Assembly (NCBI RefSeq): GCF_001812805.1
Contig: NZ_KV810519.1
Coordinates: forward strand, 38,573-102,572
Origin: Corynebacterium sp. HMSC078H07
Lineage (GTDB): Bacteria; Actinomycetota; Actinomycetes; Mycobacteriales; Mycobacteriaceae
DNA: 64,000 nt
Direction: 5' to 3'
The notes under the pieces are model-generated. The model searched no databases, was not told the origin of the DNA, and saw nothing but the letters and a program-made list of their open reading frames with translations. Below are positions 56,046 to 64,000 of this stretch, piece by piece. Position 1 is the stretch's first letter. Every line of letters begins with the position of its first letter. Both the position numbers and the translations under genes were made by a program.

Positions 56046-56660
56046 ATGGCAGTGGCTACCAAAGCTACAGGCGCGAGCGATGCGGCAACGGCATCGAAGC
56101 GCGACAGCGAAAAGGAATTGGCGGACCTCGTTCCGCTGGCTGTCGACGGTAGCCGCCGCGCACTGCAAGACATCATGCGCATCATCCACCCGCAGGTCCT
56201 GCGCTATTGCCGCGCGCGCATCGGCGGCCACCGCCAACCCACTGCGGAAGATGTGGCGCAGGAGATCTGTTTGGCCGTGGCGACGTCGATTAGCACGTAC
56301 AAGGACAAAGGCCGCCCCTTTATGGCTTATGTGTACGGCATCGCATCCCACAAAGTCACCGACGCCCACCGCGCGCTCAGCCGCGACCAGACCAACCCCA
56401 CCGACGAGGTTCCCGAAGACGCGGCTGACGACGCCACTCCGGAAGAATCCGCGCTGGTCATGGATGGTAGTAACAGAGTGCGTGCGTTGCTCGATACGTT
56501 AAGTGACAAGGCCCGGGACATCATCATCTTGCGAGTGTTCGTCGGACTGTCGGCAGAGGAAACCGCTGAGATTGTGGAATCAACCCCTGGCGCAGTCCGC
56601 GTGGCACAGCATCGTGCGCTGGCGCAATTGCGAAAGTCTCTCGATTCGAGCGCGGACTGA
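56046..56660 (+). CDS. sigD: ECF sigma factor SigD
   Basis: 204 residues with sigma regions 2 (EDVAQEICLAVATSISTY) and 4 (LSDKARDIIILRVFVGLSAE, ETAEIVESTPGAVRVAQHRA). The following anti-sigma gene and synteny (whiB3-sigD-rsdA-guaB2) identify SigD, which in C. glutamicum governs cell-envelope and mycolate genes. Confidence 0.93.
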   Translation: MAVATKATGASDAATASKRDSEKELADLVPLAVDGSRRALQDIMRIIHPQVLRYCRARIGGHRQPTAEDVAQEICLAVATSISTYKDKGRPFMAYVYGIASHKVTDAHRALSRDQTNPTDEVPEDAADDATPEESALVMDGSNRVRALLDTLSDKARDIIILRVFVGLSAEETAEIVESTPGAVRVAQHRALAQLRKSLDSSAD

Positions 56661-56721
56661 GATATACGGCACTTGGCACGGACAATTTAAAATCATTCTC
56701 TATCAAGGAAGGGAGGACATC

Positions 56722-57564
56722 ATGGCAAAGAAGGAGCAGGCTCAGCTGGGCGTCGCTGAGCAGCTGCAACCCTTGGTTGACGATGATGCATTCCTCACCA
56801 GTCTCTCCGAAGGCATCGACCCCACCGACGGCGATGATGAGCTAGCGGGGCTTCTGTTGGAGCTGCGTGGGGACGTCGAAAAGCAGATGCCTCCGGCTCC
56901 GCTCATCGAAGGCGCGGACGAGGAACCTGCCGTAATCTCTCTGGCCTCTGCGCGCCGCCGCCGTCGCAGCAAGCCGCTTATGCACGGTCTCATTGGCGCA
57001 GCCGCGGCAACGCTGCTCATCGCCGGCTCTGGCGCGGTGATTGTTAACGCTGGCCCAGGTTCCCCGCTTTATGGTGTTAACCAGTCTCTCTTCGGTGCGG
57101 AGAATCAGGATGTCTCCGTCGTGGAGCTGGCCGGCACGCTCGATGAGATGGAGAAGCGCTCGGCGCAAGGTGACATGGATGGTACCCGTCAGCTGCTGGA
57201 AGAAGCCCGCAAGATGGTGGACCAAGCCAAGCAGGAACGCGCAGAGCAGCCTGAGCGCCCGGCTAAGCCACAGCCACGCGCCACGGTGACGGCAACGCAG
57301 ACCGTGGAGAAGCCCGCCCCGGTGGAAGAGGAGCAGCCGCCGCAGGAGCCGGTGACCGTAACCCAGACCCAGACTGCGGTCTCCACTGTTGTGGTCACGA
57401 GCACGGTTTCAGCAGGCAACCCGCTGAGCCCGCCGGCGCAGAACTACCCGGAGCCCGTTGAACCGGGCGGTGGCGAGCAAGCCCCGCAGCAGCCGGCACC
57501 AGATACGGCACCCGAAGATGCGCCGGGGGACAACGGCCTCCCGCCGGCGCAGTTCCAGCAGTAA
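56722..57564 (+). CDS. rsdA: Anti-sigma-D factor RsdA
   Basis: 280 residues. The N-terminal cytosolic part (~1-84) should bind SigD. One transmembrane helix (~87-109), then an extracytoplasmic helical segment (LAGTLDEMEKRSAQGDMDGT) and a Pro/Gln/Val-Thr-rich C-terminal tail. ATG 56722 has gggagg upstream. Release of SigD is expected through proteolysis of the membrane anchor. Confidence 0.88.
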   Translation: MAKKEQAQLGVAEQLQPLVDDDAFLTSLSEGIDPTDGDDELAGLLLELRGDVEKQMPPAPLIEGADEEPAVISLASARRRRRSKPLMHGLIGAAAATLLIAGSGAVIVNAGPGSPLYGVNQSLFGAENQDVSVVELAGTLDEMEKRSAQGDMDGTRQLLEEARKMVDQAKQERAEQPERPAKPQPRATVTATQTVEKPAPVEEEQPPQEPVTVTQTQTAVSTVVVTSTVSAGNPLSPPAQNYPEPVEPGGGEQAPQQPAPDTAPEDAPGDNGLPPAQFQQ

Positions 57565-57571
57565 AACCACA

Positions 57572-57616
57572 AAAGAACCTCTTCCCCCGAGCAGCATCAG
57601 GGGGGAGAGGTTCTTT
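57572..57616. terminator. Terminator between rsdA and the DUF5319 gene
   Basis: aaagaacctcttccccc pairs with gggggagaggttcttt (57572-57588 and 57601-57616) with one bulge. The A/T ends allow action in both directions. Confidence 0.85.
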
Positions 57617-57658
57617 CCGTATCAACGCGCGGTATTTCGACCGCGCTTCAACCGCGCG

Positions 57659-58033
57659 CTAGTAGCGCGAATCCATACCGTCGAGATAGCCCACCGCATA
57701 ATCCCAGGGCACATAGCGAGCAGGGTCCGGCTCCGCGCCTGGCTCATGGACCGGCGCCAGCTGGCCCTGGAGGGTGGCCTGCATATTGGCGGCCAAGATG
57801 TGCCACTCGTAGAAGTGGTTTTCCTCGCAGTCTTCGCAGAAGAAGAAAATGCCGTCGATGCCGCGCGGGCTTAAGACACGCGCAAATTCCTGGACCATGG
57901 CGAGATCATGAATGACGCCGAGGCGGTCCTCCTCGGACAGCGGTTCGACGTGGTCCTCTTCCTCGAGGAAAGAAGCCGGGTCGTTCGGATCGTCCGCGAA
58001 AGGATCGCGGGGCATGTTGGCGAAAAAGTTCAC
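57659..58033 (-). CDS. DUF5319 protein (Rv3412 family)
   Basis: 124 residues, acidic (MPRDPFADDPNDPASFLEEE), with a CEDCEENHFYEWH motif containing Cys and His that could hold a metal. Actinobacteria keep this gene between rsdA and guaB2. Function unknown. GTG 58033 fits a leaderless promoter (TAGGCT 7 bases upstream); ATG 58015 is the alternative. Confidence 0.85.
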   Translation of the reverse strand: MNFFANMPRDPFADDPNDPASFLEEEDHVEPLSEEDRLGVIHDLAMVQEFARVLSPRGIDGIFFFCEDCEENHFYEWHILAANMQATLQGQLAPVHEPGAEPDPARYVPWDYAVGYLDGMDSRY

Positions 58034-58040
58034 GTCTGCG

Positions 58041-58046
58041 AGCCTA
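58041..58046 (-). promoter_or_regulatory. -10 box TAGGCT, leaderless promoter of the DUF5319 gene
   Basis: Minus-strand TAGGCT, 7 bases, then GTG at 58033. Confidence 0.5.
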
Positions 58047-58154
58047 TTGACTTGGCGCCCTCATAGCAATTCTCTTGCGCGGGTACGGCTACCACTATGG
58101 GCTGCACACGCACTACAGTGAGGATCACCGCATACAACTATTCGGTCAGTTTAG

Positions 58155-59684
<1,530 letters not shown>

Positions 59685-59693
59685 GGACTTATC

Positions 59694-60833
59694 ATGCGCG
59701 ATTACGTAGAAATTGGCGTCGGCCGCGAGGCACGCCGCACCTATGACCTCAGCCAGGTGTCCCTGGTGCCTACCCGTCGTACGCGTTCCTCCAAGGACGT
59801 GGACACCTCCTGGAACATTGACGCCTACACCTTCGACGTTCCGTTCGTCTCGGCGCCGACCGATGCTCTTGCCACCCCCGAGTTCGTCATTGAGATGGGC
59901 AAGCAGGGCGGTCTTGGTGTCATCAACGCAGAGGGCCTGTGGGGCCGCCACGAGGACTTGGAGGGCGCGATTGCCCGCGTGACGGAGAACTTCGGCGACC
60001 TGTCTACGCTGCAGGAGCTGCATGCCGCGCCCCTCAATGAAGAGTTGCTGGCCGAGCGCATCGCGCAGGTGCGCGATTCCGGCGTGACCGTGGCCGTGCG
60101 CGTGTCCCCGCAGCGTGCCCGCGAGTTGGCGCCCGTAGTTATTAAGGCTGGCGCGGAGCTGCTGTTTATCCATGGCACCCTGATTTCGGCTGAGCACGTG
60201 CAGACCGGCGGCGAGCCGCTCAACCTCAAGGAATTCATCGGTTCGCTGGATACCCCGGTGATTGCTGGCGGCGTGGCGGATTACACCACGGCCCTGCATC
60301 TCATGCGCGCGGGCGCAGCCGGCATCATCGTCGGCTCCGGCGTGAACACTAACCCGGAGACTCTCGGCATTGATATCCCGATGGCGACCACCATCGCGGA
60401 CGTTGCGGCCGCTCGCCGCGACTACCTGGATGAAACCGGGGGCCGCTACGTGCATGTGCTTGCCGACGGCGACATCCACACCTCCGCGGACATCGCCAAG
60501 GCCATTGCTTGTGGCGCCGATGGCGTCGTGCTGGGGCCGGTCCTCGCGCGTGCGGCGGAGGCCGGCGGTAAGGGCTGGTACTGGCCGTCGACGGCCGGCC
60601 ACCCGCGTTTCCCGCGCGGCGTCATCGAGCCGGTTGGCGTGGCTGGCACCCTCCTCGGCGCCGACGACGAGGATGTCCCCGCGGGATCGCCGTCCCTCGA
60701 GGTCGTCGTGCATGGCCCATCCAACGAGCCGCTGGGTGAGCTCAACCTGGTTGGTGGGCTCAAGCGCGCGATGGCGAAGTGCGGCTACACCGACCTGAAG
60801 TCCTTCCAGAAGGTGGGCCTGGCCGTCCGTTAA
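59694..60833 (+). CDS. guaB3: GuaB3-family IMP dehydrogenase-related protein
   Basis: 379 residues, an IMPDH barrel without the CBS insert. The usual catalytic Cys loop is replaced: GIIVGSGVNTNPETLGIDIP. Actinobacterial GuaB3 proteins sit after guaB2; their activity is debated, with GMP reductase- or IMPDH-like roles proposed. The 3' end overlaps the convergent transporter gene by 4 bp. Confidence 0.93.
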   Translation: MRDYVEIGVGREARRTYDLSQVSLVPTRRTRSSKDVDTSWNIDAYTFDVPFVSAPTDALATPEFVIEMGKQGGLGVINAEGLWGRHEDLEGAIARVTENFGDLSTLQELHAAPLNEELLAERIAQVRDSGVTVAVRVSPQRARELAPVVIKAGAELLFIHGTLISAEHVQTGGEPLNLKEFIGSLDTPVIAGGVADYTTALHLMRAGAAGIIVGSGVNTNPETLGIDIPMATTIADVAAARRDYLDETGGRYVHVLADGDIHTSADIAKAIACGADGVVLGPVLARAAEAGGKGWYWPSTAGHPRFPRGVIEPVGVAGTLLGADDEDVPAGSPSLEVVVHGPSNEPLGELNLVGGLKRAMAKCGYTDLKSFQKVGLAVR

Positions 60834-61738
60834 TTCTGCGGGCGGCGGAAGCGCCACGGGGCGCGTGGGCGCAGCGCAATTGTGCGGAAAATGATGCGCC
60901 CGCGCGCCGGCACCATCGTTTGGACAACCGATGCCAACACCACCAAGGCAATGGCCGTGAGCTTGAGCGCGGTCACGCCCTGGGAGAGGAGCAGCCAGCC
61001 GAAGAAGGCGGCGAACACCGGCTCGAGGGCGATGAGAATGGAAAAGACATTGGGAGCAAGACGCTTGAGAGCGATGAACTCGAGTGAGTAGGGGATAAGT
61101 GATGCCAGCACGCCCGTTCCCAACGCCACGAACAGCAACCACGGATCGCTGACCAGAACGAGCGCGCCGCGTCCTCCCAGCGGCAGCAGCGTCAGCCCGC
61201 CGATAAAGAGGGCCACTGCTAGACCATCTTGGCAGCTAAAGAGCGCTCCAGCCTTCTTACTTGCCAGGATGTAGGCAGCCCAACAAGCGCCGGCCAACAC
61301 CAAGAACACCACGCCGCGCGGGCTCAGCGGCTCTCCGGTCAACGAGTCCACGCCCAGTAGGGCCATACCGATGAGGGCGAGGGTGACGCAGGTGGCGTCG
61401 CGAAGCGACCGCGACAAAACCGCCGCCAACAGCAACGGGCCCACGAACTCAATGGTCACCGCGGGGCCTAGCGGAACCACCTCGATGCCCGCGTAGAAGA
61501 AGCCATTCATCAACCCCAACGACACACCAAACAGCGCAGCCGAAATCCACTTTTCCCGGTTCCACGTTTGCACCTTGGGGCGCGCGATGAGCAACAGGAT
61601 TGCCGAGGCCATCAGCAAACGCATCGACGCCGTTCCCCACGTGCCCGCATGAGGAAAGAGCTGGATGGCCAGGCTCGCTCCGAGCTGTAGCGAGATGCAC
61701 GAGCCAATGACGCACAGGATAGCGAGCGGGTTGGTCAT
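60830..61738 (-). CDS. EamA/RhtA-type drug/metabolite transporter
   Basis: 302 residues with ten predicted transmembrane helices from two EamA repeats ([40 protein letters not shown]). RhtA-like members export threonine or homoserine; the substrate here is not determinable. ATG 61738 is preferred ([12 protein letters not shown]); GACAAT lies 7 bases upstream, a weak leaderless promoter candidate. Confidence 0.87.
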   Translation of the reverse strand: MTNPLAILCVIGSCISLQLGASLAIQLFPHAGTWGTASMRLLMASAILLLIARPKVQTWNREKWISAALFGVSLGLMNGFFYAGIEVVPLGPAVTIEFVGPLLLAAVLSRSLRDATCVTLALIGMALLGVDSLTGEPLSPRGVVFLVLAGACWAAYILASKKAGALFSCQDGLAVALFIGGLTLLPLGGRGALVLVSDPWLLFVALGTGVLASLIPYSLEFIALKRLAPNVFSILIALEPVFAAFFGWLLLSQGVTALKLTAIALVVLASVVQTMVPARGRIIFRTIALRPRAPWRFRRPQN

Positions 61739-61791
61739 GCGGACTATTGTCCTACATTCCCTCGACATTCACTGCGAAAGGAGCACTGCGT

Positions 61792-61797
61792 TAAACT
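61792..61797 (+). promoter_or_regulatory. -10 box TAAACT, leaderless promoter of guaA
   Basis: TAAACT, 7 bases, then GTG at 61805, favouring this start over GTG 61799. Confidence 0.6.
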
Positions 61798-61804
61798 GGT
61801 GGCC

Positions 61805-63367
61805 GTGACTACCCCAAATACAACCCCGCGTCCTGTCCTCGTGGTGGACTTTGGCGCCCAGTACGCGCAGCTCATCGCCCGCCGCGTGCGTGAGGCCAAC
61901 ATCTACTCCGAGGTTGTCCCCAACTCTGCGTCGGTAGAAGACATTAAAGCCAAAAACCCGGCTGCGCTGATTCTTTCCGGCGGGCCGTCTTCGGTGTATG
62001 CCGACGGCGCCCCTGAGCTCAAGCCGGAGCTGCTCGAGCTCGGCATCCCGGTCTTTGGTATCTGCTACGGCTTCCAGTCCATGACTCGCGTCCTCGGCGG
62101 CACCGTGGCCGCCACTGGTGCTCGCGAGTATGGCCGCACGGACATGACCGTGTCCGGCGGCGTGCTGCATAAGGGCCTGGAGGACACCCACAAGGTATGG
62201 ATGTCCCACGGCGATTCGGTCTCTGAAGCCCCGGAGGGCTTCGAGGTGACTGCCTCTTCCGATGGTGCGCCCGTGGCTGCTATGGAGTGCTTGTCCAAGA
62301 AGATGGCTGGTGTGCAGTACCACCCAGAGGTCCTGCACTCGCCGCACGGCCAGGAGGTGCTCACGCGCTTCCTTACTGAGGTGGCTGGTCTGGAGCAGAA
62401 CTGGACTGCTGAGAACATTGCGGAGCGCCTCATTGAGGATGTGCGCGAGCAGATTGGTGAGGACGGCCATGCCATTTGCGCCCTGTCTGGTGGCGTGGAC
62501 TCCGCCGTGGCCGCGGCCTTGGTGCAGCGCGCTATTGGTGACCGTTTGACCTGTGTCTTCGTCGACCACGGCCTGCTGCGCGCGGGCGAGCGTGAGCAGG
62601 TGGAGAAGGACTTCGTGGCGTCGACTGGCGCGAAGCTCATTACCGCTGATGAGCGCGAGGCTTTCCTTTCCAAGCTGGCTGGTGTGACTGAGCCGGAGGC
62701 TAAGCGTAAGGCCATCGGTGCGGAGTTCATCCGCTCCTTTGAGCGCGTCGTCGACCAAGCCCTGGACGGCCAGGATGCCGCGTTCCTGGTGCAGGGCACG
62801 CTTTACCCGGACGTGGTGGAGTCCGGCGGCGGTGATGGTACCGCGAACATTAAGTCCCACCACAACGTGGGCGGCCTGCCTGACGACGTCGAGTTCGAGC
62901 TCGTCGAGCCGCTGCGCCTGCTCTTCAAGGACGAGGTCCGTGCGGTTGGCCGCGAACTGGGCCTGCCGGAAGAAATCGTGGCACGCCAGCCGTTCCCGGG
63001 CCCGGGCCTGGGCATCCGCATTATTGGTGAGGTCACCGAGGAGCGCCTGGAGACCCTGCGCCAGGCAGACCTCATCGCGCGTACTGAGCTGACCAACGCT
63101 GGCCTGGATGGCGAGATTTGGCAGTGCCCGGTGGTGCTGCTTGCCGACGTCCGCTCGGTCGGCGTCCAAGGCGATGGCCGCACCTACGGACACCCGATCG
63201 TCCTGCGCCCGGTATCCTCCGAAGACGCCATGACTGCGGACTGGACCCGCCTGCCGTACGACGTGTTGGAGAAGATCTCCACCCGCATTACCAACGAGGT
63301 CAAGGATGTTAACCGAGTCGTGCTCGACGTGACGTCGAAGCCGCCGGGAACCATCGAGTGGGAGTAA
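61805..63367 (+). CDS. guaA: GMP synthase (glutamine-hydrolysing)
   Basis: 520 residues. The glutaminase domain has its Cys in [10 protein letters not shown], with HPEV. The ATP-pyrophosphatase P-loop is [14 protein letters not shown], and the dimerisation domain ends KPPGTIEWE. It converts XMP to GMP after GuaB. The start is GTG 61805, or 61799 two codons earlier. Confidence 0.97.
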   Translation: MTTPNTTPRPVLVVDFGAQYAQLIARRVREANIYSEVVPNSASVEDIKAKNPAALILSGGPSSVYADGAPELKPELLELGIPVFGICYGFQSMTRVLGGTVAATGAREYGRTDMTVSGGVLHKGLEDTHKVWMSHGDSVSEAPEGFEVTASSDGAPVAAMECLSKKMAGVQYHPEVLHSPHGQEVLTRFLTEVAGLEQNWTAENIAERLIEDVREQIGEDGHAICALSGGVDSAVAAALVQRAIGDRLTCVFVDHGLLRAGEREQVEKDFVASTGAKLITADEREAFLSKLAGVTEPEAKRKAIGAEFIRSFERVVDQALDGQDAAFLVQGTLYPDVVESGGGDGTANIKSHHNVGGLPDDVEFELVEPLRLLFKDEVRAVGRELGLPEEIVARQPFPGPGLGIRIIGEVTEERLETLRQADLIARTELTNAGLDGEIWQCPVVLLADVRSVGVQGDGRTYGHPIVLRPVSSEDAMTADWTRLPYDVLEKISTRITNEVKDVNRVVLDVTSKPPGTIEWE

Positions 63368-63396
63368 ACGCGTGGGATGAAAATCCTTCGCACAGT

Positions 63397-63437
63397 AGCG
63401 CGGCCGTGCCCTAATGACTCAAGGGCGCGGCCGCGCT
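63397..63437. terminator. Strong hairpin between convergent guaA and lipoprotein gene
   Basis: agcgcggccgtgccct pairs with agggcgcggccgcgct (63397-63412 and 63422-63437), one G-T wobble. There is no T-run. Confidence 0.7.
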
Positions 63438-63470
63438 GTGCATTGTGCCCTGCGGTTGTTGCTGGGCGGT

Positions 63471-64000
63471 TTAGGGAATGATGGTGGGCGGGCCGCTGAT
63501 CATGTCGTTGTAGAGCGCAATGTCACCGCTAATCGGCACGAGCTGGTCGCCTTGGATCTGGAGCTGAACGGTAGCGCGCTCCGTGATGCCTTCTGCCGTG
63601 GTGCCGCCGCGGCGGCCGAAGGTGGCTTGGAGGGTGTCGTCGCTTAGCACCTGCACATTTTCGATGCTGGCTGCCGTTACGCCGGTGTTGGCCAATGGGG
63701 TCGAACCCGACCAGACGATGAGGCCTTGGGCAATCGACGAACCGAGCCCTCCTGGCCCGTTGAGGTTGCCGTAGGTACCGCTCAGCACGGAGTAGCTGAT
63801 AGGTGCGCAGGGGTTGTAGCCGCCATCGGTCACGGTGAAATAGAGTCGGGGCACGACGTCGCTGCGCAAAGCGGTGGCTCCCTCAGCGCCGAGGCCATAG
63901 CGCGTGTGGAAGTAAGCGTTTTCGGTGGCGCAGGTGTCTGTCGTGCCGGCATGTGCTTCGCCGGGGTTGAAGGCAACGGCGGCGGCACCCGTTGACGTAC
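63471..64000 (-). CDS. LppP/LprE-like exported protein, 5' end beyond window
   Basis: The frame is open from the stop at 63471 through the window edge (at least 176 codons). The upstream part visible at the edge includes FNPGEAHAGTTDTCATENAY. Two cysteines (DTCATE, YNPCAPISYS) and the C-terminal pattern GGYNPCAPISYSVLSG, with GSSIAQGLIVWSG, resemble LppP/LprE-family lipoproteins. The signal peptide and lipobox would lie outside. An internal TTG at 63869 is not the true start. Confidence 0.7.
   Translation of the reverse strand, partial: TSTGAAAVAFNPGEAHAGTTDTCATENAYFHTRYGLGAEGATALRSDVVPRLYFTVTDGGYNPCAPISYSVLSGTYGNLNGPGGLGSSIAQGLIVWSGSTPLANTGVTAASIENVQVLSDDTLQATFGRRGGTTAEGITERATVQLQIQGDQLVPISGDIALYNDMISGPPTIIP

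Overview
The window is about 64 kb of a high-GC actinobacterial chromosome, almost certainly Corynebacterium (a non-diphtheria skin or commensal type is plausible; the species cannot be fixed from this window). Reasons: ribosomal-protein, infA-rpsM-rpsK-rpsD-rpoA-rplQ, truA, ESX-4-like type VII secretion, rplM-rpsI, glmM, glmS, alr, tsaE/tsaB/rimI/tsaD, groES-groEL1, WhiB, sigD-rsdA, guaB2-guaB3 and guaA follow the gene order known from Corynebacterium and Mycobacterium tuberculosis. Many genes also have a TAnnnT -10 box 7-8 bases before the start codon, the signature of leaderless mRNAs in these genera. I saw no rRNA, tRNA or CRISPR array.

Layout. 1-800: a 500-bp internally deleted IS1634-type element flanked by a long direct repeat. 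680-1944: membrane protein and PfkB sugar kinase. 2320-3560: rplN-rplX-rplE. 3717-5567: an insert with a formate/nitrite channel, fdhD and a DUF6457-like gene. 5876-8521: rpsH-rplF-rplR-rpsE-rpmD-rplO. 8522-9059: non-coding, repeat-bearing DNA. 9060-12326: a small exported protein and tmsB-tmsA, which make 10-methyl branched (tuberculostearic) fatty acids. 12695-15374: secY-adk-map. 15412-16203: an L,D-transpeptidase. 16505-19992: infA and the rpsM-rplQ block. 20094-21800: TRIC-like channel and truA.

21856-31352: a complete ESX-4-type type VII secretion locus (eccB, mycP, eccD, eccC, an Rv3446c-family gene, esxB, esxA) in the mixed orientation typical of ESX-4. 31779-32758: rplM-rpsI. 32987-36850: five envelope genes of unknown function, three of them probably related single-TM proteins with an extracytoplasmic domain, wedged between rpsI and glmM. 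36993-38336: glmM. 38479-41046: a cassette with a small EspC-like helical protein, a 560-residue Pro/Glu/Cys-rich membrane protein, a YbaB/EspL-like small protein and a small membrane protein; its first two genes sit where Rv3440c-Rv3439c lie in M. tuberculosis. 41111-50571: alpha/beta hydrolase-like protein lacking its serine, glmS, alr, tsaE, an AspT-type transporter, tsaB, rimI (with a tandem-repeat insertion) and tsaD. 50760-55231: CIRCE-like operator, groES, groEL1 and a UvrA-like ATPase. 55396-63367: WhiB, sigD-rsdA, DUF5319, guaB2, guaB3, EamA transporter and guaA. The window ends inside an LppP/LprE-like lipoprotein gene.

Most interesting signal: the sequences upstream of esxBA (30553-30585) and of the EspC-like cassette (38401-38433) share GGGAACCGA, exactly 13 bases, then CAGTCCAATAA. 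This resembles an extracytoplasmic-function sigma-factor promoter. It links the cassette to the secretion system by regulation as well as by position and predicts that its products are substrates or partners of the ESX-4-like machine. This parallels what is reported for SigM and ESX-4 in M. tuberculosis, but the function of both systems remains poorly described.
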